7,741 nucleotides of DNA from Promethearchaeota archaeon (lineage in GTDB: Archaea > Asgardarchaeota > Lokiarchaeia > Sigynarchaeales > MK-D1), in assembly GCA_016839385.1 (NCBI GenBank), contig JAEOUK010000572.1, positions 1 through 7,741 on the forward strand, written 5' to 3'. Position 1 is the first letter of the stretch; each line of letters opens with the position of its first letter. Shown here in pieces: positions 1-6,214 of this stretch. The translations under genes were made by a program, and so were the position numbers. The notes under the pieces are model-generated. The model was given only the letters and a program-made list of their open reading frames with translations. It ran no database searches and was not told where the DNA came from.

Positions 1-9
1 GAAGATAAA

Positions 10-16
10 TTTAAAA
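10..16 (+). promoter_or_regulatory. Candidate TATA box for the Sec61-beta gene
   Basis: TTTAAAA lies in an A/T-rich context with its centre about 30 bases before the ATG at 43. Archaeal TATA boxes centre roughly 26-27 bases before the transcription start, so the start would fall at about 38-43 and the mRNA would be leaderless or nearly so. No Shine-Dalgarno sequence lies before the ATG, which agrees with that. The upstream edge of the window cuts off any further context. Confidence 0.45.
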
Positions 17-42
17 TGCTTTCCTTTATTTAGTTACGTAGA

Positions 43-243
43 ATGGCTAAAAAGAGAAGTTCACGAAAAACGCGACGATCCTCAGATTCACCTATGCCAA
101 TGAGTGGGGCTGGTTTAATTCGATTCTTCCAAGATTCCTCCCAAGGTTGGAAAATAGGTCCTATATGGATTGTCTCACTTGCAGGAGTTCTGATGTTATT
201 AGTGATTTTAGCACATGTCGGTGTGTTTGATTGGTTGATCTAA
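43..243 (+). CDS. secG: Preprotein translocase subunit Sec61-beta (archaeal SecG)
   Basis: This is the small beta subunit of the SecYE/Sec61 protein-conducting channel, a tail-anchored membrane protein. Its 66 residues are close to the usual archaeal length. The N-terminus (1-18) is basic and Ser/Arg/Lys-rich. Next comes the family signature PMPMSGAGLIRFF at about 17-29, then a short linker ending GWKIGP (35-40), and one hydrophobic membrane segment at about 41-61 close to the C-terminus. The order of cytosolic stretch, GAGLIRFF motif and C-terminal helix is diagnostic of archaeal Sec61-beta and unlike bacterial SecG. The start is the only reasonable ATG, has no Shine-Dalgarno, and sits behind a TATA-like box. 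A T-tract follows, so the gene may be transcribed alone. Confidence 0.93.
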   Translation: MAKKRSSRKTRRSSDSPMPMSGAGLIRFFQDSSQGWKIGPIWIVSLAGVLMLLVILAHVGVFDWLI

Positions 244-278
244 AAGAAACCAATTATTCTTCGAACTATTAGGGAAAC

Positions 279-285
279 TTTTTTT
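279..285 (+). terminator. Candidate T-tract terminator after Sec61-beta
   Basis: Seven consecutive T bases lie 36 bases after the Sec61-beta stop codon, with no obvious hairpin. Archaeal RNA polymerase commonly terminates at short U-tracts alone. Because the next gene starts only 24 bases downstream, the tract may act partially, and read-through into the MazG-like gene is possible. I saw no convincing separate TATA box for that gene in the 65-base gap. Confidence 0.4.
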
Positions 286-308
286 CATACTCCTACCATC
301 AATCCACT

Positions 309-635
309 ATGGAAATTCGTGAGTTTCAGCAATTAATACGCGATATTTATTTTCAAAAAGATAACCAACGGGGACTACAAGGCACCTTTCTATGGTTTGT
401 AGAAGAAGTTGGAGAATTAGCAGAAGCTATTGGTAAATATAAACAGAATAATCTTACATCTTCTAAACAAAATGTTGCGTTAGAACTTGCGGATATATTT
501 GCATGGGGAGCATCAATAGCAAATATACTGAATATTGATTTAGAGGAAGCTATTAAAATAAAATATCCAAATCATTGTTTAAAATGCAAATCTCATCCAT
601 GTACCTGCGACTCAAAGGAGCTTGATTCCAAATGA
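309..635 (+). CDS. MazG-like nucleotide pyrophosphohydrolase
   Basis: This is a predicted all-alpha NTP pyrophosphohydrolase that would hydrolyse nucleoside triphosphates to monophosphate plus pyrophosphate, typically as a house-cleaning enzyme. At 108 residues it is a single-domain MazG-like protein. The metal-binding motifs are visible: EEVGE at 32-36 (EExxE) with another Glu at 39, then ELAD at 59-62 (ExxD). The family places its Mg-coordinating acids there. The C-terminal tail holds four cysteines (90, 93, 98, 100) in a CxxC...PCxC arrangement that could bind a metal; archaeal single-domain MazG proteins often have such a tail. The last codon overlaps the next start (ATGA at 632-635), implying translational coupling with the sugar epimerase. 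Substrate is not predictable; dCTP-like or modified nucleotides are possible. Confidence 0.85.
   Translation: MEIREFQQLIRDIYFQKDNQRGLQGTFLWFVEEVGELAEAIGKYKQNNLTSSKQNVALELADIFAWGASIANILNIDLEEAIKIKYPNHCLKCKSHPCTCDSKELDSK
614..620 (+). promoter_or_regulatory. Ribosome binding site of the first SDR epimerase
   Basis: AAAGGAG lies inside the 3' end of the MazG-like gene, 11 bases before the ATG at 632. It is one of the clearer Shine-Dalgarno sequences in the window and supports the overlapping ATGA start. Confidence 0.55.
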
Positions 636-1633
636 AAATCCAAGGTAAAAAGATATTTTTAACGGGGGGAGCTGGATTTATTGGTTCCCATCTTACAAAA
701 AAACTCGTTGATTTGGGAGCTGAAGTAATAGTATTTGATAATTTATCAACTGGATTTGAGGAATATATTTCTAACATCCCTAATGTGACTCTTCTAAAAG
801 GGGATATAACAGATAGTAAAGCAGTTGAATCAGCAATGAAAGGATGTGATATAGTATCTCATCATGCGGCAGAATTGGAAGTATTCACAGGCATTGAGAA
901 CACAATCCACGAAATGCGCGTGAATATCGAAGGCACTCTTAATGTTCTCAATGCAGCGTTAATAAATAAAGTGGAAAAACTCATCTACGCATCCTCGGGA
1001 GGAGTCTATGGTCAAGCGAAATATATCCCTGAGGATGAAATCCATCCATTAATGCCGCAATGGCCATATGGAGTTGCTAAACTAGCTGGAGAGAAATATT
1101 GTCAGCAATATACGCAATTATACGGTCTTCCAACAGTCTCTTTCCGATATGGAATTGTATATGGACCCCATGAATGGTATGGTAGAGTGCTTACTATGTT
1201 TATAAAACGGGTTTTAGCAGGAAAGGCACCTGTAATATTTGGAGATGGAGGGCAACGACGAGATTTTGTATATGTTTCGGATGTGGTAGATGCAAATATT
1301 CTTGGCTTAGAAAATGATAATGTTTCAGGAATGCGGTTTAATATTGGTGGAATTTCTCATGTAAATGTGATTGACATTGCAAACATGGTGACTAAATTAA
1401 TAGACCCCTCGTTACAACCCATTTTTGATGATCCTAAACCAGGAGAGGCGAGCGATCACCAACCAGAACGAAAACGACTTCCAGCGGAATTGCGAGATTT
1501 TATTCTGGATATCTCTCTTGCACGAGAAAAACTTGGATATGAGCCCAAAGTTGGATTTGAAGAAGGAGTTAGAAATGAAATCGAGTGGTACAAATCTAAT
1601 CCTTCAATTTGGGATTATGATCCTCGTGTCTGA
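632..1633 (+). CDS. NAD-dependent epimerase/dehydratase (extended SDR, sugar nucleotide)
   Basis: This is a predicted sugar-nucleotide 4-epimerase or 4,6-dehydratase-type enzyme acting on an NDP-sugar in the cytosol. The 333 residues match the extended-SDR family length. The N-terminal Rossmann motif TGGAGFIGSH is at 11-20, followed by the acidic NAD-ribose ligand in FDN (Asp36) and VNIEGT at 98-102. The catalytic triad is visible as Ser121/Ser122 (ASSGGVYG), Tyr146 and Lys150 (YGVAK). RRDFVYVSDV at 209-218 and the C-terminal LGYEPKVGFEEGV (301-313) are typical of the substrate half. After the second Rossmann strand it reads HHAAELEVFTGI, which departs from the usual HLAAxxxVxxS of GalE, so the substrate may differ from UDP-glucose. 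The gene is coupled to the MazG-like gene by a 4-base overlap. Confidence 0.87.
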   Translation: MKIQGKKIFLTGGAGFIGSHLTKKLVDLGAEVIVFDNLSTGFEEYISNIPNVTLLKGDITDSKAVESAMKGCDIVSHHAAELEVFTGIENTIHEMRVNIEGTLNVLNAALINKVEKLIYASSGGVYGQAKYIPEDEIHPLMPQWPYGVAKLAGEKYCQQYTQLYGLPTVSFRYGIVYGPHEWYGRVLTMFIKRVLAGKAPVIFGDGGQRRDFVYVSDVVDANILGLENDNVSGMRFNIGGISHVNVIDIANMVTKLIDPSLQPIFDDPKPGEASDHQPERKRLPAELRDFILDISLAREKLGYEPKVGFEEGVRNEIEWYKSNPSIWDYDPRV

Positions 1634-1677
1634 GTGAATTCCCAAACATTATTTACTCATGAATTTTTTTTCGTCAT
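1634..1677 (+). promoter_or_regulatory. Short spacer with possible internal promoter and T8 tract
   Basis: This 44-base gap is the only real break inside the plus-strand glycan run. TTATTTA at 1649-1655 centres 26 bases before the ATG at 1678, the distance expected for a leaderless transcript. The downstream gene has no Shine-Dalgarno sequence. Eight T bases at 1664-1671 could terminate upstream transcripts. The two readings are compatible: partial termination plus re-initiation. The evidence is sequence resemblance only. Confidence 0.3.
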
Positions 1678-2757
1678 ATGAAGATCTGGTTGGATTTTTG
1701 TGAACCAAAATCAATAACCATGCTGCGTCCATTATATGAAGAGTTAATTAAAGATCATGAGGTCGTTATTACTGCACGTGATTTTGATTCAACTCACTTT
1801 TTATTAAAAAAGTGGGGAGTTCCTTTTATTGATGCAGGATCTTATGGGGGAGGAACTCTTATTGGAAAATTACGTAGTTATACTGAGAGACTACTAGAAT
1901 TGACAAACATCGTTGACGAAGAGAAACCAGATTTTTTGTTCTGTATTACAAGTCCAGAAGCTCTACGTGTTGCTTTTGGACTACAAATCCCAAATATCAT
2001 GTTTAATGACGAACCTCGTAGTTATGGATGCAGTGCTTTAACATTACCATATGTAAACAAAGTTATAGTCCCAAAACCCATACCCATTGAATGGTATCTT
2101 GAATATGGGATAAAAGAAGAAAAAATAGTACGATTTAATGGAATCGATGAAGTAGCTTGGTTAAATCGGGACGTATTTCATCCTAGCAAAGAAATCCTTC
2201 ACAAATATGATTTAGAGGAAGGAAAATATGTAGTTTGTAGAACGGAACCTACAAAAGCAGGATATTTACTAGATAAAATGGAACCGCATGAAACTCTACT
2301 AACTAAAATTCTTACAAAAACCCTCTCTCAAATCAAGGATGATTTAAAATATCTTATCATAACGCGGAATGAAGAACAATTCAATTATCTGAATAAGTTT
2401 TTTGAAAAGGATGTAAAAAAAGGTAATATTCATGTGCATCAAGGTTTAGATAATCTCGCTACCATAATGTACTACTCAAAAATGGTATTAACAGGTGGAG
2501 GAACTATGGTTCGTGAGTCTGCTTTATTAGGAGTTCCTTCGATAGAATTTTTCCCCTTACAAACGTATCCCCAAGAGCAATTTTTAATCGACAACGGATT
2601 TCCATTGAAACACACGAAAACTGTATCAGATACGATTAAAGCGTTTGAAAACTATCTTTCTTACAAGAGGGTTAATACTTTTGATCAAATCGATAAACTT
2701 GAAAATCCAATAAAAATTGGTTTGAGAGAGTTTAATTCAATGAAAAAGGGATTGTAA
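1678..2757 (+). CDS. DUF354 family protein (GT-B / UDP-GlcNAc 2-epimerase-like fold)
   Basis: The protein belongs to DUF354, a family with the two-Rossmann-domain fold of GT-B glycosyltransferases and UDP-GlcNAc 2-epimerases. No activity can be assigned from sequence alone. Its 359 residues are normal for the family. The start MKIWLDFCEP, then LRPLYEEL at 16-23, HEVVITARDFDST at 27-39 and WGVPF at 46-50 match the DUF354 N-terminal domain. NDEP at 110-113 and the following LTLPYVNKVIVP (121-132) fit the family's inter-domain region. The C-terminal domain carries GGGTMVRESALLGVPSIEF at 273-291, the nucleotide-sugar-binding glycine loop and helix. The ATG lacks a Shine-Dalgarno sequence. The stop codon overlaps the next start (TAATG). 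Sitting between an SDR enzyme and a Gfo/Idh oxidoreductase, it probably acts on or transfers the sugar they make. Confidence 0.8.
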   Translation: MKIWLDFCEPKSITMLRPLYEELIKDHEVVITARDFDSTHFLLKKWGVPFIDAGSYGGGTLIGKLRSYTERLLELTNIVDEEKPDFLFCITSPEALRVAFGLQIPNIMFNDEPRSYGCSALTLPYVNKVIVPKPIPIEWYLEYGIKEEKIVRFNGIDEVAWLNRDVFHPSKEILHKYDLEEGKYVVCRTEPTKAGYLLDKMEPHETLLTKILTKTLSQIKDDLKYLIITRNEEQFNYLNKFFEKDVKKGNIHVHQGLDNLATIMYYSKMVLTGGGTMVRESALLGVPSIEFFPLQTYPQEQFLIDNGFPLKHTKTVSDTIKAFENYLSYKRVNTFDQIDKLENPIKIGLREFNSMKKGL

Positions 2758-3791
2758 TGAATATCGGAATCGTAGGTATTGGATATTGGGGAAGTAATAT
2801 CGTTAGAGTATTCAATGAACTGAAAAATGATAAATTTTTCGACGGAGAAGTGTTTTTATTTGATATTAAAGTAGAGCGTGCCAAAGAAGCATCCCAGAAA
2901 CATGGTTTCAAATATGTAAAAAGTTATGAAAAACTCCTTTCTTCGCCAGCAATTGACGTCATTTTAATTATCACCCCGTCTACAACTCACTATTCCCTTG
3001 CAAAACAAGCTTTAGAAGCAAAAAAGCATGTGTTTGTAGAGAAACCGTTCACTCTTGATTTGGATGATGCCAAAGACCTGATTAATTTAGCTAAAAGACA
3101 AAAGAAAAAATTAATGGTAGGACATCTGTTTCGCTATCATCAAGCTCTATTGGAATTAAAACGAAGATTGAAGTTAGGAGATCTCGGAAAAATATTGTTT
3201 ATGGTAGCGACAAAATATGGATTAGGAGTTCCAAAAGAAGATGCTGGAGTTATTTATACTCTTGCAGTGAATGATTTTGATATTTTCTGCTTTTTATTAG
3301 ATACAGATTACCCTGATAGTATACTAGCTCATCGTGGAAGCTTTCTTCAAGAAAATATTGAGGAAATCACAAGTATCAGTGTAACTTTTCCTGAAAATAT
3401 TCAAGCGTATTCAATCCAATCTTGGTTGATTCCTATTTATGGAAGACGTCGGGAATTGATTGTTGTAGGTTCTGAAAAAACCGCTGTAATAGAATTTCTT
3501 AAACCAAATGAATTTGTTATATATAATGCACACATCAAAAAAGTGGAAAAGGATGAGCGAATGGTATTCAAAATGGAAAAAGACCATCCTCAAAAGATAT
3601 TTTTTGAATATAAGGAACCTTTGAAAGAAGAAATGAAAGCTCTTATTACAATGATTAGAGAAAATAAAGACCCAAGTGCTTCTGGTGTTATAGGATTACG
3701 TGCTATCACCATGTGCGAAATGGCAATGGAATCAACGAAGATTGGTCAAAAAATTGATGTGAAAAAATGGTTGGATAACCAAAAAAGTTAA
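2757..3791 (+). CDS. Gfo/Idh/MocA family oxidoreductase with altered active-site residues
   Basis: This is a predicted NAD(P)-dependent sugar or sugar-nucleotide oxidoreductase of 344 residues, a usual length. The N-terminal Rossmann glycine motif is GIGYWG at 7-12. ITPSTTHYSLAKQAL lies at 72-86, and the hallmark EKP with the catalytic Lys is at 95-97. The second domain starts around GHLFRYH (122-128). In well-studied members such as B. subtilis inositol dehydrogenase the other catalytic residues form DxxxH (Asp172, His176). The equivalent stretch here, IYTLAVNDFDIF at 166-177, has Thr168 and Asn172 instead. The protein may therefore use different acid/base residues, or may bind or isomerise rather than oxidise its substrate. 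The start overlaps the DUF354 stop by one base, so the two are translationally coupled. The stop abuts the opposing epimerase stop with no gap. Confidence 0.83.
   Translation: MNIGIVGIGYWGSNIVRVFNELKNDKFFDGEVFLFDIKVERAKEASQKHGFKYVKSYEKLLSSPAIDVILIITPSTTHYSLAKQALEAKKHVFVEKPFTLDLDDAKDLINLAKRQKKKLMVGHLFRYHQALLELKRRLKLGDLGKILFMVATKYGLGVPKEDAGVIYTLAVNDFDIFCFLLDTDYPDSILAHRGSFLQENIEEITSISVTFPENIQAYSIQSWLIPIYGRRRELIVVGSEKTAVIEFLKPNEFVIYNAHIKKVEKDERMVFKMEKDHPQKIFFEYKEPLKEEMKALITMIRENKDPSASGVIGLRAITMCEMAMESTKIGQKIDVKKWLDNQKS
3748..3786 (-). terminator. Candidate U-tracts ending the minus-strand operon
   Basis: Read on the minus strand, three runs of six T follow the epimerase stop codon at 3792: 3781-3786, 3762-3767 and 3748-3753. 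Repeated U-tracts fit archaeal intrinsic termination. They lie inside the coding end of the opposing oxidoreductase, so the two transcripts would overlap at their 3' ends. A-rich lysine codons of the opposing gene also explain the runs, so this is a plausible but unproven call. Confidence 0.3.
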
Positions 3792-4748
3792 CTACTTCTT
3801 ACTTTTCATCCATTCAACATAACGTTCTAATCCCTTTTTAAATGGAAGCTTGGGGTTCCAGCCAAGTTTTTTGATTTTTTCTATGGATAGGAGTAACAGA
3901 TGAACGTCTCCCACCCATCCTTTTTTACCGCCTTGAAAAAAATGAGATACTTCTTTAAGACCCATAGTAGATTCTAAAACCCGCGCAAGGTCGTTTACAG
4001 TTATCCAATCTTCCGAACCTACATTATAAAATTCGTAATATTTTTCTTGCGTTTCGATAGAATCAGCAACCGCGATTACAGCATTGATACAATCCGATAC
4101 ATGCAGATAAGATTTCTTCTGTTGACCATCTCCCAAGATTTCCAGTTCTTTAGGGTTTTCTCTCAAGCGATGGAAAAATTCATAGGTTACCCCATGATTA
4201 GATCGTTCTCCAAAAATATTAGCTAATCTCAGAGATACAGCTTTGAATTGATAGGAATTTGCATATGCTGAAATATACATTTCCCCAGCTGCCTTGGACG
4301 CACCATATGGACTGATAGGTTTTAGTAAATCTGTTTCTTTGATAGGAAATGAAGCTACATCTCCATACAAGGTTCCACCACTAGATGCAAAAATAAAACC
4401 CTTAATTTCTTTCTTGCGAGCTAGTTCTAAAAGATTCATAGTTCCTGTGACATTATGCTCAAATGAATTCATAGGTGTGAATACACTTTCTCTAACATCG
4501 GGATCAGCAGCAAAATGAAAGATATAATCAATTGAATTTTTTATAGAATACATAGTTTCAGCATTACGGATATCCCCTTCAATAAACTGGATTTTTTTGC
4601 TGTCTATGTAAGGTTGGATGTACTCCTTTGTTGAGGAAATCAAGTTGTCGATCACTATGACCTTGTTTTCTAATGCAACTAACGCATCCACTAGATGAGA
4701 ACCAATAAATCCGGCTCCACCGGTCACTAAGATTCTTTGATTTTTCAT
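3792..4748 (-). CDS. NAD-dependent epimerase/dehydratase (UDP-glucose 4-epimerase-like SDR)
   Basis: This is a second extended-SDR sugar-nucleotide enzyme, closer in look to archaeal GalE-type 4-epimerases than the one at 632-1633. From the chosen start it has 318 residues. TGGAGFIGSH is at 9-18, Asp34 in VIDNL binds the NAD ribose, and HFAADPDVRES at 78-88 is the typical GalE-like turn. The triad is Ser122/Ser123 (ASSGG), Tyr148 and Lys152 (YGASK). LGWNPK at 295-300 is the usual C-terminal motif. An in-frame ATG at 4778 would add ten residues and overlap the upstream aminopeptidase gene by 19 bases. The ATG at 4748 is preferred because a Shine-Dalgarno lies just before it and the Rossmann strand then starts at residue 5, as is normal. 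It is cotranscribed behind the aminopeptidase. The substrate is not determined. Confidence 0.87.
   Translation of the reverse strand: MKNQRILVTGGAGFIGSHLVDALVALENKVIVIDNLISSTKEYIQPYIDSKKIQFIEGDIRNAETMYSIKNSIDYIFHFAADPDVRESVFTPMNSFEHNVTGTMNLLELARKKEIKGFIFASSGGTLYGDVASFPIKETDLLKPISPYGASKAAGEMYISAYANSYQFKAVSLRLANIFGERSNHGVTYEFFHRLRENPKELEILGDGQQKKSYLHVSDCINAVIAVADSIETQEKYYEFYNVGSEDWITVNDLARVLESTMGLKEVSHFFQGGKKGWVGDVHLLLLSIEKIKKLGWNPKLPFKKGLERYVEWMKSKK
3867..3880 (+). terminator. Candidate T-tracts ending the plus-strand glycan operon
   Basis: Two runs of six T (3867-3872 and 3875-3880), separated by GA, lie 75 bases after the oxidoreductase stop, within the opposing epimerase gene. They are the first strong T-tracts on the plus strand after 3791. 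No hairpin is needed in archaea. On the minus strand they encode lysines of the epimerase, so coding constraint could also produce them. Confidence 0.3.
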
Positions 4749-4754
4749 TGGATG

Positions 4755-4761
4755 AACCTCT
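4755..4761 (-). promoter_or_regulatory. Ribosome binding site deciding the epimerase start at 4748
   Basis: On the minus strand AGAGGTT lies with its GAGGT core ending seven bases before the ATG at 4748. It overlaps the TAG stop of the aminopeptidase gene (4762-4760). This favours 4748 over the upstream in-frame ATG at 4778 and points to stop-proximal re-initiation within one operon mRNA. Confidence 0.6.
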
Positions 4762-5980
4762 ACGTTAATATTGTGCATCCTGATTTTGTTACAAGAATTG
4801 TATGTTCTGATTGAGCTACATAGAATCCTTTCTTCTCAGAAAGAATGTGGTGCTTTTCGAGTTTGTTAGTTTTGATTAGCTCGATCATTCCAAATGTGCC
4901 TTGTGGAAATTCTTGATATACTTGATATCTTGAAAATGGTAGAGTACGGAACTCTTTGACAATATATCCTAGAATTCTCCGTGCCGATTTTGTTCGTAAA
5001 GGTATTTTCTTAACAGTGGGATTAATTTGATATATCTGTTCATTAGATTGTTGAGCATGGATAGTTCCTTTACCTGTAGATACAAACACTTCCACAGCAT
5101 ATACCTCTCCTTCTTCCATTTTATCTCCTGTAGGTTGAGCAATGCTTGGAATGGATTTTCCTCCATGAACATCCCATCGTTCAATTTTATGACCATGCAA
5201 ATCGATCACTGGTTTGTACCCATATTCTCGGACGATTTTTTCAATAGTCTCTCCCAAGATATTTGTAGTTACACCTGGTTTTATCAGTTTTATTGCGTTA
5301 GCAACTGCTTCTTCCGAAGCTTTCACAAGATTTTTCAATGCAGGATCATCATTCAATGAAATTGTAAAGGCTGTATCAACCGTATAACCATCTATGTGAA
5401 CTCCATGATCAAATTTCACAATATCCCCTTCTTGAATTTCAGTTGAATCTCCCGGAGGAGGAGTAAAGTGAGCGGCTACGTGGTTAATCGAAATGTTGAC
5501 TGGAAATCCTGGTTTTCCTCCAAGTTCGATAATTTTTTTCTCTGCTAGATCCACTAAATCCAACAATTTTGCCCCAACCTTGATTTTTGGACGAATAAAA
5601 TCCTTTACTTTTTTCGCAATTTCACCCGCTTTTTTATAAGCTTCTAATCGATCTTTTTCTTCTTTTAGTTCTTCTTCTGTTTTCTTTGGAGGAGTTTTTT
5701 TAGTACTGGTCTCCTTCTTAGAAGGGGGTTTAGTAGCAGACTTTGTTGTTGGTTTCTTCGTAGTTTTCTTCACTGTGGACGTTTTCTTAACCGAAGTTTC
5801 CTTTACAGGTTGTTTAGCAGGAATTTCAGATTGTAGTTCTTTTTTCTTTTTCTCTAACCACTTCAGATAGACTCCCGATTCTTTTCCTCTCCAAATTGGA
5901 TTTTTCCCGGTTTCTTCGTTATACATCTTTTGAAAGTCTTCAGAAGAGAGATTTTTAGTGGTTGTCTTTTTTTGTGCCAT
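4760..5980 (-). CDS. map: Type 2 methionine aminopeptidase with lysine-rich N-terminal extension
   Basis: This enzyme removes the initiator methionine from nascent proteins, using two divalent metals. The catalytic domain spans about 105-406 and has the full metal-ligand set: Asp191 and Asp202 (FDHGVHIDGYTVDTA), His264 (LHGHKIER), Glu297 (YAVEVF) and Glu392 (AQSEHTI). The substrate-pocket histidines are His171 (AAHFTPPPGD) and His272 (VHGGKSIP). The roughly 65-residue insertion between Glu297 and Glu392 marks the archaeal/eukaryotic type 2 class. Archaeal type 2 enzymes are usually about 290-300 residues; this one has 406. The extra part is a small charged segment (residues 10-50, with TGKNPIWRGKE) and a Lys/Thr/Pro/Ser-rich disordered-looking tail (about 52-100). 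The start at 5980 is the first ATG; no Shine-Dalgarno is visible, and a TATA-like box is correctly spaced. It heads an operon with the epimerase downstream. Confidence 0.93.
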   Translation of the reverse strand: MAQKKTTTKNLSSEDFQKMYNEETGKNPIWRGKESGVYLKWLEKKKKELQSEIPAKQPVKETSVKKTSTVKKTTKKPTTKSATKPPSKKETSTKKTPPKKTEEELKEEKDRLEAYKKAGEIAKKVKDFIRPKIKVGAKLLDLVDLAEKKIIELGGKPGFPVNISINHVAAHFTPPPGDSTEIQEGDIVKFDHGVHIDGYTVDTAFTISLNDDPALKNLVKASEEAVANAIKLIKPGVTTNILGETIEKIVREYGYKPVIDLHGHKIERWDVHGGKSIPSIAQPTGDKMEEGEVYAVEVFVSTGKGTIHAQQSNEQIYQINPTVKKIPLRTKSARRILGYIVKEFRTLPFSRYQVYQEFPQGTFGMIELIKTNKLEKHHILSEKKGFYVAQSEHTILVTKSGCTILT

Positions 5981-6004
5981 ACTACATCATTACAAGTTGT
6001 ACTT

Positions 6005-6013
6005 CATAATTTT
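6005..6013 (-). promoter_or_regulatory. Candidate TATA box for the aminopeptidase operon
   Basis: On the minus strand AAAATTATG centres about 29 bases before the ATG at 5980. That fits transcription starting at or just before the ATG, and no Shine-Dalgarno is present. A better consensus match (TTTATAATAA, 6092-6101) lies farther upstream and would give a leader of about 90 bases, so the assignment is tentative. Confidence 0.3.
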
Positions 6014-6214
6014 GTATCGAATGAAATTTCATAATGAATAACCCGTACAATAAGATTTCGAAATGTTGATCTTGTTATGTGATCTATCGACTTATTATAA
6101 ACGCAAAGCTATAAAAAATCAAATTAAGAAAGAGAATGTAGGAAAAAAAAATTAATAAGAAAATAAAAATAACAAAAAATTGAAATACAAAATGCGGTGT
6201 AAATCTTTAATAAG

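Noticed and set aside
553..777. Minus-strand open frame across the MazG/epimerase junction
   Set aside because: It lies opposite two well-supported genes and its translation shows no recognisable motif.
1425..1637. Second plus-strand frame inside the first epimerase
   Set aside because: It is a shifted reading of the epimerase C-terminal coding region, which continues intact with family motifs.
3411..3593. Minus-strand frame inside the oxidoreductase gene
   Set aside because: Aromatic-rich translation is typical of the antisense of an AT-rich gene; no start signal or motif.
4294..4518. Plus-strand frame opposite the second epimerase
   Set aside because: It is the complement of the conserved epimerase core and has no independent support.
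632..4748. The two SDR epimerases as a recent gene duplication
   Set aside because: They share only family motifs; the sequence after the second Rossmann strand, the catalytic context (WPYGVAK versus SPYGASK) and the C-termini differ clearly.
4749..4778. Ten-residue N-terminal extension of the minus-strand epimerase from the ATG at 4778
   Set aside because: It would overlap the aminopeptidase gene by 19 bases and put extra residues ahead of the Rossmann strand, whereas the ATG at 4748 has a well-spaced AGAGGTT site.
4969..5359. Overlapping frames on both strands within the aminopeptidase gene
   Set aside because: All lie within the catalytic domain, whose metal ligands are intact in the main frame.
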